Assembly: GCF_008831285.2 (NCBI RefSeq)
Contig: NC_045149.1
Coordinates: 2,834,500-2,898,499, forward strand
Direction of reading: 5' to 3'
Source: Nymphaea colorata
Taxonomy: Eukaryota; Streptophyta; Magnoliopsida; Nymphaeales; Nymphaeaceae
Length of the DNA: 64,000 nucleotides
Shown: positions 31,763 to 47,931 of the stretch, piece after piece
Position numbering within the stretch: the stretch's first letter is position 1
How the letters are laid out: each line of letters begins with the position of its first letter
Translations under genes and position numbers: made by a program
Notes under the pieces: generated by a model
What the model was told of the DNA's origin: nothing
Database searches by the model: none
The model's input: the letters and a program-made list of their open reading frames with translations, nothing else

Positions 31763-33048
31763 AATATGTACCCTTAACCGCTGATAGTATAGTAGGTATA
31801 TAGCTATTATTAGGCATATACCAGTATTATACTACCCATACACGTATAATACCATATAACATTGGTAAGGTGTACTGTATTATCAACTATTGGTATTTAC
31901 ATAGACCTATTATATATAGTGAATAAACAAATTATTCACTATATAATTGTATATAGCATGGTCATATGTTATATACAATTGCACGTTATTAATATATGTT
32001 TTTGGGTCTGTATAGGTATGTAGAGCATATATACATAGCACTATTGTTTAATATAATTGTATATGGGATGTGCTTACAATAGATTATTATAAGGTTACAG
32101 TATAATCTATAGTTAATGGCTGTGGTACCTCTTAACATATTACAATGTGTGGTCGTAATACTTGAACATATAATACTAAAGTTATTCAGTAACATGACAC
32201 CATGTTACTGGAGCACCTGTCATGTTACATATGATAGGTACTTTAGGGGTAAATATATAGACGTTGGTTATATGATAAGCCCTTTTGTGTATATATCACC
32301 ACTGTATGGTACATTACTGTATATGTCCAGGTGGCTCATATACCGTTTAGGCCTTCATTATCCTTACAAGAGGGTCTACACCTGGTCTCGTCTTATTGGG
32401 TAACATCTAGCCCTATGTTTGACCGCAATTATTTACTATAGTATATTGTTCCATATAACAAAGGTTATCCTGATAACATGAGGTCTGCTTAATTCCAAGA
32501 GTTCAGCAAGCATAACATGTGTTTAGGTTCATAGCATGTATATAGTTAATATACATGCTATGTATATGATGGAGTATAATTGTATAAATTAGAATAGTAC
32601 ATATTACAGTATAACCCATCAGAACAATCCACATCCCTCAATACGTAACTGTATATATCACATACGGTTATATTTACCTACATCAGTAGTGTAAACCATA
32701 CTAACAATGTACTATATTATAACATAATATAGTAATAGCTGTTCTGGTACACGTATATACCAGAACAGCTATAATGTATGGTTTATACGTAGGGTATATG
32801 TTCAACAATGTCCAAATATATACCCTCATATATTTAACTATTATAAGTATAGGGTCTAACCCCTATACTTATAATATTATAATAAATACCAATGTCCCCA
32901 ACTATAGTGTTAATATATATGTTATACTACACCATGTACCCATTATATATTATAGTCATAACCATATACAGCTATTATTAGGTATACACTATTATCCATA
33001 TACAGCTATTATTACATTACAATATAATGTCCATATGTCATGACATAG

Positions 33049-33124
<76 letters not shown>

Positions 33125-33890
33125 CTATTATAGGGCATAAACTATAATTATATAATACAGTATGTTACCAATAATGAGTTCTTAGTCTATGTCATGACAT
33201 ATGTACATACAACCATGTGTACATATACAATAACACTATGTGTTATAGTATATAACTGGTATGGCTGTACATGCCGTATTATACTGTCATAGGTATCTAT
33301 CATATAGTACTATTATACATATACCTTATTGTGTACATATGATACCTGACATATAATTATATGATCATGTCTGGTATCTAATAACATTTTACATATTATG
33401 TAATATGATCGTCTAGTATATACCATAATGTATATATGTGTATAACATAGGGTACTATAAGCATATTCCAGAGAATAACAGTATATCATACAATAATAGT
33501 GCCTGTACTATAACCAGTATAGGATGGGTCCTTTGTTATACAGAGATTACCATATATATAAATGGTCGCCTTATCTGTTTAGTGTTAAGTATATATAGGT
33601 GACCTTACCATGTTGTGTATATATTCCTTATACATAGACATATATATTACAACCAACTATGTAGAGGACAATGATGGTTGTATAATAGTGTATACAACTT
33701 ATAATGTTGTATACAGGTAATATATGTATATCAGTACTATACCTGGGATAGTACTGATATAATATAGCATGCTATATTATATAGACTATATAATATGTAG
33801 TACAACATATTATGGTATATAGGGTTATGACCACCGTAGACTATAACCCTATATAACAGTATAATAGTACATACTACTATATTGCCACGT
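31763..33890. repeat. AT-rich hairpin-chain block (independent of B)
   Basis: 2.1 kb that begins at the end of the gypsy LTR and stops sharply at about 33890. It is not a tandem repeat; it is a series of short inverted repeats. Clear pairs are 32736-32749/32758-32771 (14 bp), 32840-32854/32861-32875 (15 bp), and a 13-bp pair TATATCAGTACTA/TAGTACTGATATA near 33728. Others are TATATAGGGTTAT/ATAACCCTATATA near 33820 and the palindrome TAATATAGCATGCTATATTA near 33760. Its sequence shows no obvious match to the B blocks but has the same architecture. Open frames inside (such as 32116-32403) look accidental. Confidence 0.8.
33053..33120. repeat. Pure (TA)34 tract flanked by a long inverted repeat
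   Basis: 68 bases of perfect TA repeat. It is flanked by 33032-33051 and 33184-33203, which are reverse complements over 20 bases with one mismatch; each arm itself contains the palindrome GTCATGAC. The tract could extrude as a cruciform. Confidence 0.9.
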
Positions 33891-34358
33891 TTGTAGCAAT
33901 ACTCTGCAATTGACTTCCATCCTGAAGGTGGTGCATTAAGTTTATGCCAGGAATATGGATGTGAAGAAGTTTCTTTGTCAGATATACTTGGGATTTCTTC
34001 TTTTATTAAGTAGGCAAACGAACAGATGTTGAATGGCTTTGATTATTATTTGCTCCTTGAATTCACAATACATTTATGTTCTTATGCATATACCAGCCAC
34101 CTTTACCTGCAGATCAAGTCAAGCCATTGAATGACTTTGATTATGGAGGAGGTATAAACTATCTTGTGTGCTTCGAACACTTGTTAAATAGAAGTCTCTA
34201 CAGGCTTCAATATTTTTAGAGGCCTCTCCTGGTGGAGGTGGTAAGGTCGTGGTTCTCGTGGACGGGGGTGAGGGGAGAGGTAAAGGTAGTCCCTTTAATT
34301 TTCTCAAGTCTGTAGTGTTTTATTGGTATGCTGCCTCTGATTATTGAATGGGTTGCAG
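33891..34358. other. Probable intronic and exonic remnants upstream of the RGG fragment
   Basis: Contains an acceptor-like CTGCAG at about 34106-34111 followed by a short stretch coding QVKPLNDFDYGGG, and a glycine-rich stretch around 34230-34290. These may be decayed exons of the RGG gene that follows, but I cannot fix their boundaries. Confidence 0.35.
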
Positions 34359-34714
34359 GAAATGGTGATGCTGACGGTGAACATGTAAATGGTGGCTGGG
34401 ACAGAGGCCGAGGATACAACCGCGGTCATGGGCGTGGTGGCTACCGTGGACGTGGGAGAAGCTATGGTGGCCCAGCTGATACCCATCATGAAACCAATGC
34501 TTGATGATGAAGCACCCATCTATGGTAGAGGTGGTGCGGGTGCATCCTGCTAACTTCAAAAATAGTCTTGCTCTGAAAGTGCTTTTTGTAATTTACACTG
34601 CCTGGCTTGTTTCACACTATTGCAGGGCACCGTCGTGGCAGGGGACGTGGACGTGGAAGGGGTCGTGGATCTAATGGTTCAGTTAATGTAGCTGTCGGCA
34701 CTGTAGCTGCATAG
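34359..34714 (+). pseudogene. 3' exons of an RGG-rich, probably RNA-binding protein
   Basis: Exon 34359-34539 encodes a run beginning GNGDADGEHVNGGWDRGRG and including GRGGYRGRGRSYGG. It meets an in-frame TGA at about 34502; the sequence DDEAPIYGRGG continues in the next frame up to a GT donor. The last exon (34626-34714) encodes HRRGRGRGRGRGRGSNGSVN and ends AVGTVAA-stop. Arg-Gly-Gly-rich tails bind RNA. The splice phase between the two exons is consistent, so apart from the frameshift this is a credible gene 3' end. The family is not identified. Confidence 0.65.
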
Positions 34715-36560
34715 CTGGTTGATCATGTTTGAGCAGTTCTATACTTTATGCTTTTCCTGGATGCCTGCTCCCAAGTTCATGTTTGCTGTTAGTCTTTTTT
34801 CATTCTTAACCTGAAATTTGTATTTTTATTTTGAATGATGGCCGGTTTTCTCCCGTGGCTTTATGTCTTGTAGGTCTTTAGTTTCAGAGAAATTGACCTT
34901 ATTATGTAACCTATTGTACAATTAACTGACAGAGCAGCACGTTCTTTTATTCATGTTTTTACCATATGAAATCTTCCATTTTTTCTCAATCTTATTAGCT
35001 TGTGGCTGATTTTTTTTCTGAAGTTTATGTATTCTCGAATTGCGTGAACCAAAAATCAAGTCGATTTTGTTATATAAAATTTTCATTGTGAAAAGTGAGG
35101 CTACGCGATCATGGAATTTTTATGTGATCGCTTTTTTAAGTCGATCGTCAGAAAGGCAAATCTGTTTTCAAAGGGGATCCAACATTTATTGGTGGTTCTT
35201 GAATGAAACTTCACGGAACTTTTTTCACAACAAACTGACAAGTTTTCAACATATAGGACTCTCAGGCTCTTTTAGCTCAGTAACACTTTCTCAATTAAAA
35301 TCGAGTACTTCATGCCAGCCAGACCATTTAATACAAGTGACTTAAATATCATTTGTCACATGTAAGCTCGAGTTACATGTCAAGACACCAGGCCTTATCA
35401 AATTGCAACTCTTCAGCTTTTAAATCTTTGTGCATCAAAAAAAGTGCTTACGACGACTTTTTGATTTTTTTGTCACACACATATGCAATTTGTTTTTAGT
35501 AAGGGAAAAATCAAAGTTGCAAGTTGAGTAGAATCTGAAGATTTGTGTTACTATTTTAACGCAGTTTATTTTGGTAGAGTTAAACTTGGGTTGTCTTTCC
35601 CTGGTGATGTGAGAGTGTGACTTTTTCTTTTTTTTCAGATATCAAACTTTTTATATATTTGTGAATCACCAATCTTTTACATCCCACATATTGAAGGTTT
35701 GATCTAAAAAAAAAGACCCAAAAATAAAACGAATGTCTACTCATTGACTAGGAGTTAAGAGCAAGATGAAATCTCGGGAACTTATTTTGTCTATGTTATA
35801 TGGGTACCATTCTCATGGTTGCACGATGCCAATGGCCAAGAAAGGAGATGTTCCAGGTCAGCCGTTCGATTACGACCAAGAGTGATACGTCATTTTGGGA
35901 TCTTAGACTAAAGATTTTAGATCCTCAATCCCATGGATTCGAAAGATGACGAGGAAATCAAATCTCTGGTTCTCTAATTGCAGTTGGTTAGAATAATCAA
36001 TCACTCCCTAAACACGAGTACTGAATGTCATGTAGTTTGTGGTTCGATGGATATTTTCATGGGTAAATCTTAACCTAAATCGCTAAGTCCACACAAAAAG
36101 TGGAAATTTATATAAGTGGGTCCACACCGGGTGGGTTTTTTTTTGCTGAAAGTTAGACTCCTTTGAAACCATTGGTAAGTAAACAAATTATGGCTGTCCA
36201 AGTCTTAGAATACGGATTCAAATTCTCTACTATAGAATTGGTGTTAAGCTTAGAGTTGAATTACTTGAGTTGTCTCTCTCTATGGAGCATAAGGGGCTGC
36301 TTGATGATGTTAACATTTTCTTGTTATTTTATGAATCTGCTTGAAAGATTGAAGAAGATTCAATAACAAATAGTTGTTGTAGCCAAAAGGCCTCCTAAAT
36401 AATCGGACAATTTAACACCATCCCCTACATGGTCTTGATAGGGTCAGCTTTGGCGTGCCATGGCACTAACACTGACCATCGGTGAAAACAATTCTCTTCT
36501 GATGCAGTGTTGTGCATCCTCTGAGAAGATTCGTTGCAACTTTGCTTGTCCTGAAATAAA
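34715..36560. other. Unassigned spacer
   Basis: T-rich, AT-rich sequence after the RGG gene end. The first 200 bases may be its 3' untranslated region. A 101-codon open frame at 35040-35345 has no recognisable domain. I see no transposon termini. Confidence 0.35.
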
Positions 36561-36660
36561 ATGGCATCTGAGATGACACTTTCCCAGTATCTCTCTCACT
36601 TTCTGTATCAAGATTCATTCCTTTTCACTCTCTCTCTCCCTTTCTCCTTCTTGAGGTCTC

Positions 36661-39582
<2,922 letters not shown>

Positions 39583-40576
39583 TTGTTCTTTTTAAAGGGC
39601 AAATATGAAGGATGAGCTAATGTTCTTCTTAAAAAGAGTTCATCTTTTGTCACTGTCACTATGCAGCTCGCTAGTTATGCACAGTAATCTTTCGGAAGTA
39701 ACAAAAAGAAACTGAAACTTGTATCCTCTATAATGTTTGAATGGAGAAAGGACAAAAAAGAAGCGGTCATCTCAAACCAATTTTTTCGCCGCTGAAATAT
39801 ATCAAAGTGCATATTTGAATGTTGAGATGTAGGTGTTATGAGACAACTGATCCGGTCGTACTCGTTTCACCTTATGACAAAATTAATATTTTTGGGTGAG
39901 TCCAAAAAGTACTGACTAAAATAGTCGCACGTTTGTTTGGTGTCTTACATTTATGAGACGGAGTCCATTTCGAAAAAGTTATCTGGGCGTTCGTTTGCTT
40001 GACCAATTGATCCACGGATGAATTGTTCAAGACAGTCAATTACTATGGACATCACATCCATTGTCATATACACTATGTTTGTTTGAGGTGGACATGAATC
40101 CATGATCGCACCAGCAAGACGATGCTTGGATTGTCATTCCAACCTATAATCGATTCCCATCAAACAAGCCCTTCGAAGCAAACCTGCCTACAACTAAAGT
40201 TTGTATTTGATATCCAACCCAATCAATTTCTCAGCTTCATATCCTGTTATAGCTTTGCATTCAAATAGAAAAGATAAGTACTTGTGATGGAACCATCACA
40301 GAGAAAAATGTAACACGGTTTATTTGGATCTTGAACTGTTAATTCCAAATCTCATTACGTACGATCCGGTAGTCCTAGACTCAAACCGGTTTCCGCTGGA
40401 TGATCGTTTCGGAAGCGCTTCCGAGATACTCGATTATTGCCCGAGTCTGTAGAGCCGTATCAAAAGACAAAGGAAAAAGGGAGACCGCCGGGCCTTGAGT
40501 CATTTTCGCGTTCTTCAAGTTCTCTCTCATTCTCTCCCCCCTTCTGAGCTTATTCGCGGGGCGAAACCAGGAGAAG
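39583..40576. other. Spacer and possible RPN3 5' flank
   Basis: No gene is recognised. The last 200 bases before 40577 are more GC-balanced, with CT-rich stretches and no upstream coding match, so they could be the former promoter and 5' untranslated region of the RPN3 fragment. No definite TATA box was chosen. Confidence 0.3.
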
Positions 40577-40884
40577 ATGACGCAGGACGTGGATACGAAG
40601 GATCTCCCGTTCTTCAGCGTAATCATCCCCTAAATCCCCATTTCTTTGCTTATTTCTAGGGTATCGATCTGGTTTTGATGCCCTGTTTCTTGTTTTTCTG
40701 GGTGAAAAGATCTGAAAGAGATGGGGACCTTGATCGACACGGGGGCGTACACGAAGGAGGTACGCCGGATCGTTCGTGCCGTCTGCCACACGATCGGGCT
40801 GTGCCAGTCCTCTCGGCGTTCCTTCACCACATCTTAGTGTCTGGGTCGGACGTCTTGGTTTGGTTGTGTTCCTACCTTCCGAAA
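40577..40884 (+). pseudogene. First two exons of 26S proteasome subunit RPN3 (frameshifted)
   Basis: Exon 1 (40577-40618) encodes MTQDVDTKDLPFFS and ends at a GTAATC donor. Exon 2 (40710-40884) encodes DLKEMGTLIDTGAYTKEVRR and IVRAV, then after a frame change VPVLSAFLHHILVSGSDVLV and CSYLPK, ending at GTAAGT. MTQDV and the KEVRRIVRAV...LSAFL segment match the N-terminus of plant RPN3 (PSMD3), a lid subunit of the 19S particle. About ten bases appear lost between the two parts (near 40795). No later exons follow: at 41579 segment A3 begins. Confidence 0.85.
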
Positions 40885-41578
40885 GTAAGTCGAATCCAGC
40901 ACGTTCTTTATTGGACTTTCAACTGGTTTCCTTGAGGTTGGGTTTTTACTTTCTATGGGTTCTGCGTTTGATTAATTGGCTATTTCATTTGTTACTTGGG
41001 AACGACTATGTTTCTTTTTCGTTTTTCCAGTGTTTGTTTATTTAGTTTAGTGAGGTAAAATCGATGTCTAGTTTCATGCGTCGACAGACGGGTATGGTTG
41101 CATGTGTTTGGGTTGTCTTTTATCATCGACCCTTGTTGTTATATGTGTCAAATGTGATAATGGTTAGTTATGTGAACTTGGGTTAAATGTTTGCTTAACT
41201 AATGCTTGGTTTGATGGTTCGAAACATTGGATTGATTCTCTTACTCGTGTGTGCTCCAGACATCATAGAATTTTCAGATTTTCACAAAGCTATTTGAATT
41301 GACGTTCGTAGTTGAGTTATCCCGTGGATATGTGAGAGTGTCGTTCTGTGGATGTTTGAGTCCGTTGAAGTAGTAAACAGATGGGCTTCTTTGAGCAGTT
41401 GAGCAACCTTTTGGGCCTGTAATCTTTCTGTGTGCTTTGGTTCATATATTTTTTCAATCATGTCTGTAGAAACTTAAGTATTTTTGGGTAGTTTTTCTTT
41501 CAGATTTAATTGAATGCTTATCGATGTGTTTCATCCGAGTCTATTTGTTTAGTTGGAATGCTAACACTCGTGCTTATT
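40885..41578. other. RPN3 intron 2, truncated
   Basis: T-rich intron-like sequence directly after the GT donor at 40885. It ends at the A3 boundary without an acceptor followed by RPN3 coding sequence. Confidence 0.5.
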
Positions 41579-43395
41579 GTGAGCAGTCTTCTGGGTCTTT
41601 TTCTTTTCCTTTTTTTATTATTTTATTTGGGTTGATCGGAATGAGGCATAGAATAACAGTCTTTGCACGATAGAGCTATTTATGTGGGGTCAAATACAAA
41701 ATTTTACTTCTTAGTGATTACTTGAACTTATAACATGCTTGCTTTCACTCCATGTGTTTTCCTCCACTATGTGTTGTATCATTTATTTTGAAAATGTATT
41801 TATGTGAATGTAGCTTCTTAATTCCTGCAATTGGACTAATTTCAACGACATATAAGTGGGGTTGTTTTTAAAATCCACAGGTGCTATCCATAGAAGTCCT
41901 AAAAGTGAATCAACAAGTTAAGAGAGGATTAGGAATAACCGTAGTAGATTCATGGTGCCAAACGTTCTTATAGTTTTAGGACATTGCTTGTTGTTCACAT
42001 GAAAAGCTACTATCTCGGCTTATACCACTGCATATATGGTCAGCCTATTGAAGATGCAAGGTAACTTCATGTGTTTGTTTTTAGTTTTATCTTTTCAGTC
42101 TTACCTTCTATAAAGCATAGGGTGGAATCGCCTGGGTGGTCGGGGAGGAGGGCTTTTGCTAAAGCGGGTCAAGTTATTGTCAACTATAACACACGGGCGC
42201 TTCAAAATGGCATCCGTACCCATGTGACATAGGTGCGGGTGCAAATCTCTACTTAGTGAGTAACCAAACAAAATCTTTTAATACATATTTCCCAATTTTT
42301 CTTCTAAATATACATTTTTGTTTTATAACTTGTTCATCTTTTACATATTTTGCTAAATTAAGTCAAAGTGGAAATGAAATATATATGTTGCGGATATTAT
42401 GCTCGACCATGCAAACACACCCTCGGAATGTGCATTTACATCCTACAACCCATAGACTGAACCAACTCAGTACTGTTTTTAGTTTTTTTGGTTACTTATT
42501 GCATGTTTTTGTGGTAGTTTTCAGTTCTCTAAGCATGCCTTTTAAATTCTTTGCTTGTTGTATGTTTTAATATTTTTGAAGTGTTCTATAGTCTTCGTGC
42601 ATAATTTTCTTTTTTGTGGAGACATGCAGGAGCACATATAAGAGGGGGATGCTCATGAGAAAGTGCACATCTATGTGCTTGCTGGAATTTTTTTTTAACC
42701 CTCTTTATTCATGAGAGCTTTTGTGGAATTTATGCATTTTTTGAGAAACTCAAAATAAATGAAACCTGTATTATAATGGAAACCAGATCCAGTAATTTTT
42801 TGTGTTGTGAATTCAAGGAATTGGAAAGTTGCAGCTTATCGAATCAGGGAAAAAGTTGTGCATGAGATTTTAAGAGTTCATGCCAGTTGTAATATATATA
42901 CATTAACACTTATATTATATATACATACATATATACATGATGTAATATAGTGTGTTATTATGTAACGTATATACATATATAATATGTTGTACTATATATT
43001 ATTGTGTATATGTTATGTACTGTAATATGTAATGCATATGTATACTCATAATATTAACATATGTATATTAATATTATATTAATTTGTTAACATATATAAT
43101 TCTATATTAATATTATATTATAATATATATCCATATATATATATATTACAATACATTTATATGTACATATTCTCATGTTATATGTATATAGTTGTATATA
43201 TAATATATAGTAATATATACTATATATGTGTATATGTTTATGAATATGTAAATATTATATATACGTATAAAGTAAGTAGTATATTGTATATATACATATA
43301 TATTATATATGTATATGTTATATGTACATATAACATACATAAATATATTATATATAACATATATAAATCTATTACATGTATATAATAAATAAATA

Positions 43396-43453
<58 letters not shown>

Positions 43454-43554
43454 GCATTACATAATACATACTGTATATGTACACACATATACGCACGTAT
43501 AATATACTATATAGTATGCATACATATGACATATATGTACTATGCAGTATGCAC

Positions 43555-43590
<36 letters not shown>

Positions 43591-45015
43591 TGTATTACGT
43601 TTGTATATTACATGTATTATACGTGTGTTGCTTATGAGTTCTCGTCAGGTGTCTTTTTGCAGGTTTCTCTATTTGCCTTTTGATACTCATAGCTTGACTA
43701 AGTTTCATAGTTTCAAGGCTATGTTGGATCAGTCTGTTTCTAATATGATACTTTTCTTGTTTTAGTTTGTGTTTTAGATTTGAGTTCTCTCTCTCTCTCT
43801 GCCTGTTAATTTTTTGCAGTTGTCTATGAAGTATTCCTTTGGCATTAATTTCTCTTTTCTTGCATGTACAATCTCCTATCTTAGATAAATCTTAAATCTT
43901 TTGTTATAAGTGATTCTTTTACAATTTAACGAACATCTTATGGTGTGCGAAATTACAGAAGCAATTTTGTGACCATCACAAGAACTCTGTTATCATTTAG
44001 TCAAAATTTTTTTGTTTGCTCTGTTTTCATGTTCCTTGATCAAATATAGAGTTATATGGTATTTCAAACGAATGAGAGTGTTTCAATAAACATCTTCTGA
44101 CTGATCTCTTAGCAAATGAACTGGGAAAATTATTTGTATTAAGTAACCAAAGAAACATGCTTCTGCTTCTCATATTTAGGTTGTTGTTCATACTTCTTAT
44201 ATTTAGCTGATTGTTTTGCTTTCAAGTGGTTGGTAACAAAACTAGTAGGAGATTTCCTCTTTATGGAGATAGGGGAGGGTCTTTCCTCACACAGTCACAC
44301 CTGGCTCTTCTTTTGTATCAGTTGGACCTTTCATAACTCTATTCTTCTTGATCTTGACTACGTTTCCCCTGAATATTCTTGTTGTCATTTGGCCTTTAGT
44401 GTCACAAGGATGGTGCTGTCCAAGAATACTATTTACTATGCATACCTATGAGTGGGATGGAATATCAAAGCCTTCTTTTTTTCTTCTAGTGAATCTCTTT
44501 TTTTTTTTACTCCAACATCTTGGTATATTTCAGAAATTAGATGTAAAACTTAGCTGAGTGCTGGAAACTCTTGAATGATGCTTGATGACGATGTCAAACT
44601 ATTTGTATGGTAATAAAAGTTTCAAAGCTGGGTTTAGGTTTTTGGTTTTAAAAATAGGCACTGTTTAGTTGACTTAACCTGTGCATGTGTTGTTTAAATG
44701 CTTGGAAGAGAACATCTCAAAGATATATGACACAGATCGGACACTCTCTTCACATTTTTGTTGCTCTTCCTCTGTAAGTAATACCCCTTTTCCCCCAAGC
44801 AACTGCTTATCTAGAACATCAATGATATCTTGCTGGGAAATTGTAGAACGCCCCTTCCTTACCAGAAATCAGAGCAAGAGCATGAATACTGCATCTCAGG
44901 ACCAAACAAGAAGCTAAGAGAAAATAGAAAGGAAACAAAAAGGTAATACATCACATAAAGGGCCAGTGATAATGTTCAGGTACCCTAGGGTAACTTTACA
45001 GGGATTGACAGCAAT

Positions 45016-46191
45016 AGTAGCTAAGGCTGTTAATGGGCTGGATTGGTAGCCCACTTGTGGCTGCACCTGACCTTAATCCCCCACGTAAATAATAATCAGG
45101 CCTAACCCAGATTTTAGCTAGTTATTCAGTCAAACATGAAAGAAACCATAGCAAACTTTTTCTCAACCCAAATATAGAAAATTATAATGGAGTCAAAGTG
45201 GCGTTAAACATGGTCCATTCATATGTACCCAGCCTTTAATGTACATGAGAAGGATTTTTTTTCTGTCATCAAGTTCCCACTTCCCAGCAATATGATGCAT
45301 ATTGCAAAACCAAATTAAGAAAATGACCAAGTGTGCTGTTATTCGCATCTGGTCTTCAGTACATGAACAGCAGCACTTAACATCTTGCTGCTTAGAATGG
45401 AACTTCAATATGAGGGTTGTGATGCTAACTTGTTCACTGAATAAACAATAAAAGACCAGACTGCCCTCACTAATGAAACCATTTACAATACAAAACCTAA
45501 TACATAAACACACAAAAAAAGAACATACGGGCAAGGTAAACGCAAATGGAAAACCATGGACTTTGACTCTTTAACTAATTTAGAGGACTACTCATAGTCT
45601 AATAGTAGCTAAGGCTGTTAATGGGCTGGATTGGTAGCCCACTTGTGGCTGCACCTGACCTTAATCCCCCACGTAAATAATAATCAGGCCTAACCCAGAT
45701 TTTAGCTAGTTATTCAGTCAAACATGAAAGAAACCGTAGCAAACTTTTTCTCAACCCAAATATAGAAAATTATAATGGAGTTAAAGTGGCGTTAAATATG
45801 GTCCATTCATATGTACCCAGCCTTTAATGTACATGAGAACGATTTTTTTTCTGTCATCAAGTTCCCACTTCCCAGCAATATGATGCATATTGCAAAACCA
45901 AATTAAGAAAATGACCAAGTGCGCTGTTATTCGCGTCTGGTCTTCAGTACATGAACAGCAGCACTTAACATCTTGGTGCTTAGAACGGAACTTCAATATG
46001 AGGGTTGTGATGCTAACTTGTTCACTGAATAAACAATAAAAGACCAGACTGCCCTCACTAATGAAACCATTTACAATACAAAACCTAATACATAAACACA
46101 CAAAAAAAGAACATACGGGCAAGGTAAACGCAAATGGAAAACCATGGACTTTGACTCTTTAACTAATTTAGAGGACTACTCATAGTCTAAT
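45016..46191 (+). repeat. 588-bp tandem duplication in A3
   Basis: Units 45016-45603 and 45604-46191 are nearly identical and directly repeated. A1 and A2 have one copy. The junction lies at a shared AATA(G) word. Each unit contains the same 113-codon minus-strand frame, whose start codons lie 588 bases apart. Confidence 0.92.
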
Positions 46192-47154
46192 ATGTTTTTA
46201 CACATGCACTTCTGTATAGTGCATTGACTGTTTCAGCACACGTTTCAATGGTTCAATATTTGAATCCACTGAGCAGTATTTTCGTACACACAAAAGTGCT
46301 TTTCTTTTCAGATCAGATATCAAACTAAGCGGTTGTTTTCAGCTGATGGTTAAATAATAATTCTCAGTGAGCATAGGGCCAAGTGCCTCTCGTACAATCA
46401 GATTCAGATGCCTAATATGTTTTAGCTGAACTTGGGTATAAAATTTAGCCGAAATTGATTTTAAACAAACTAGGCTCAGTTGTGTGTCAAGCTTTTTCAA
46501 ATGCCTGAGTTTTATGAAGACATTTTTTGCTTTTGTAACTCACAAACTTAAGATATCCACTACTTAATGTGCAGCCAAACAAAATCTTTTGATACATATT
46601 TTTTTATTTTTTCTTCTAAATATACATTTTTTGTTTTTTAACATGTTCATCTTTTACATATTTTGCTAAATTAAGTCAAAGTGGAAATGAAATGTATATA
46701 TTGTGGATATTATTCTCGACCATGCAAACACACCCTCGGAATGTGCATTTACATTCTACAACCCATAGACTGAACCAACTCAGTACTGTTTTTAGTTTTT
46801 TTGGTTTCTTATTGCATGTTTTTGTGGTAGTTTTCAGTTCTCTAAGCATGCCTTTCAAATTCTGTGTGTGTTGTACGTTTTAATATTTTTGAAGTGTTCT
46901 GTAGTCTTCCTGCAGCATTTTCTTTTTCGTGGAGACATGCAGGAGCACATATAAGAGGGGGATGCTCATGAGAAAGTGCACATCTATGTGCTTGCTATCT
47001 TTATGTGTGAGTTTTTTGTGTTGCTGTTTCTTTTTTAATCTGGAAGACTTCACTTTCATGTCGTTGCACCTACTATTTTATGTTTATTTGTCCTCTGTTG
47101 AATCCTGTAGTCATAAATTGTCAAATCTAAACTATGATAGTGATAACCATGCAG

Positions 47155-47328
47155 GAAGGGACTTCAAAATCCAAAGTCCGTTTTCTACAAGACCTACATC
47201 TTTGTTCTAATTGCATATGCAAGTGTCCAGCTGGCCTTTAGCCTACTCATGCGCATTCCAGCTTGTCATAGGCTGACAAACCGATGTGATCATGGCCTGT
47301 TAGGAGATTTATCAAGTGGATGCATCAG
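47155..47328 (+). pseudogene. Callose synthase exon E1, A3 copy (frameshifted)
   Basis: Same 174-bp exon as 25118-25291, with the same one-base loss before WPVRRFIKWMHQ. It is the first recognisable exon of the fullest copy of this locus. The shared lesion shows that the locus was already defective, or already carried this allele, before A2 and A3 separated. Confidence 0.85.
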
Positions 47329-47411
47329 GTTTGGTTTCTCCATTGTTCTTCCCGTTCTATGGATCTTATTCATTATTGTTGTTCCTAACAGTTGTTCTTT
47401 TCTGATTTAAG

Positions 47412-47464
47412 AAAAGACATTATGTTGGACGAGGAATGTATGAGCGAACAACTGACTTTATCAA
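47412..47464 (+). pseudogene. Callose synthase exon E2, A3 copy
   Basis: 53 bp encoding the RHYVGRGMYERTTDFIK segment, with Lys instead of Glu at the first codon. The acceptor is still AAG and the donor GTAGTC. Confidence 0.83.
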
Positions 47465-47931
47465 GTAGTCTGTATTTTCCTGTGGAAATATCTTTGTATT
47501 GTGCTCAGACATGGAATATTGTTTTAGTTTGATTTTGTGTATATGAAGGATTTTCTAGGTGTTTGGGTGTGCCCACGACTAGGATGGTTCTCTTGGCGTG
47601 TCAGAGAAAATTTTAGACTGAGGAGGAGAAAGACAAATAAGACACAGTTTGGTCCTCTTTTTGACCTTGGTGTTTCTTTCTTGTTTCTGTTGCATAAATG
47701 TTTGGGTTTTGAGAATGCTTCCATTTTGAGTCTTGATAGTGATGGCATTTCATTCTTTTGAAGCCCAATTGTGTGCAATTGGAATGTACATTTTCCTTGT
47801 ACTCTTTTGGTTGTTAGGCACATTGGATTGGATGAATCCTTTTGGCTGTTGTGAAGTCTGACTCTTTATTGTGTGAACTGGCACACAGTCCCATGAACTG
47901 GGTGCTCATGTTTCATATTAATATAATGTAG

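Noticed and set aside
32116-32403. 95-codon frame inside the hairpin block
   Set aside because: It lies in low-complexity palindromic sequence, has no domain, and is of a length expected by chance in this window.
34119-34559. Several minus-strand frames rich in Pro, Ser and His
   Set aside because: They are reverse readings of the RGG-coding exons on the plus strand.
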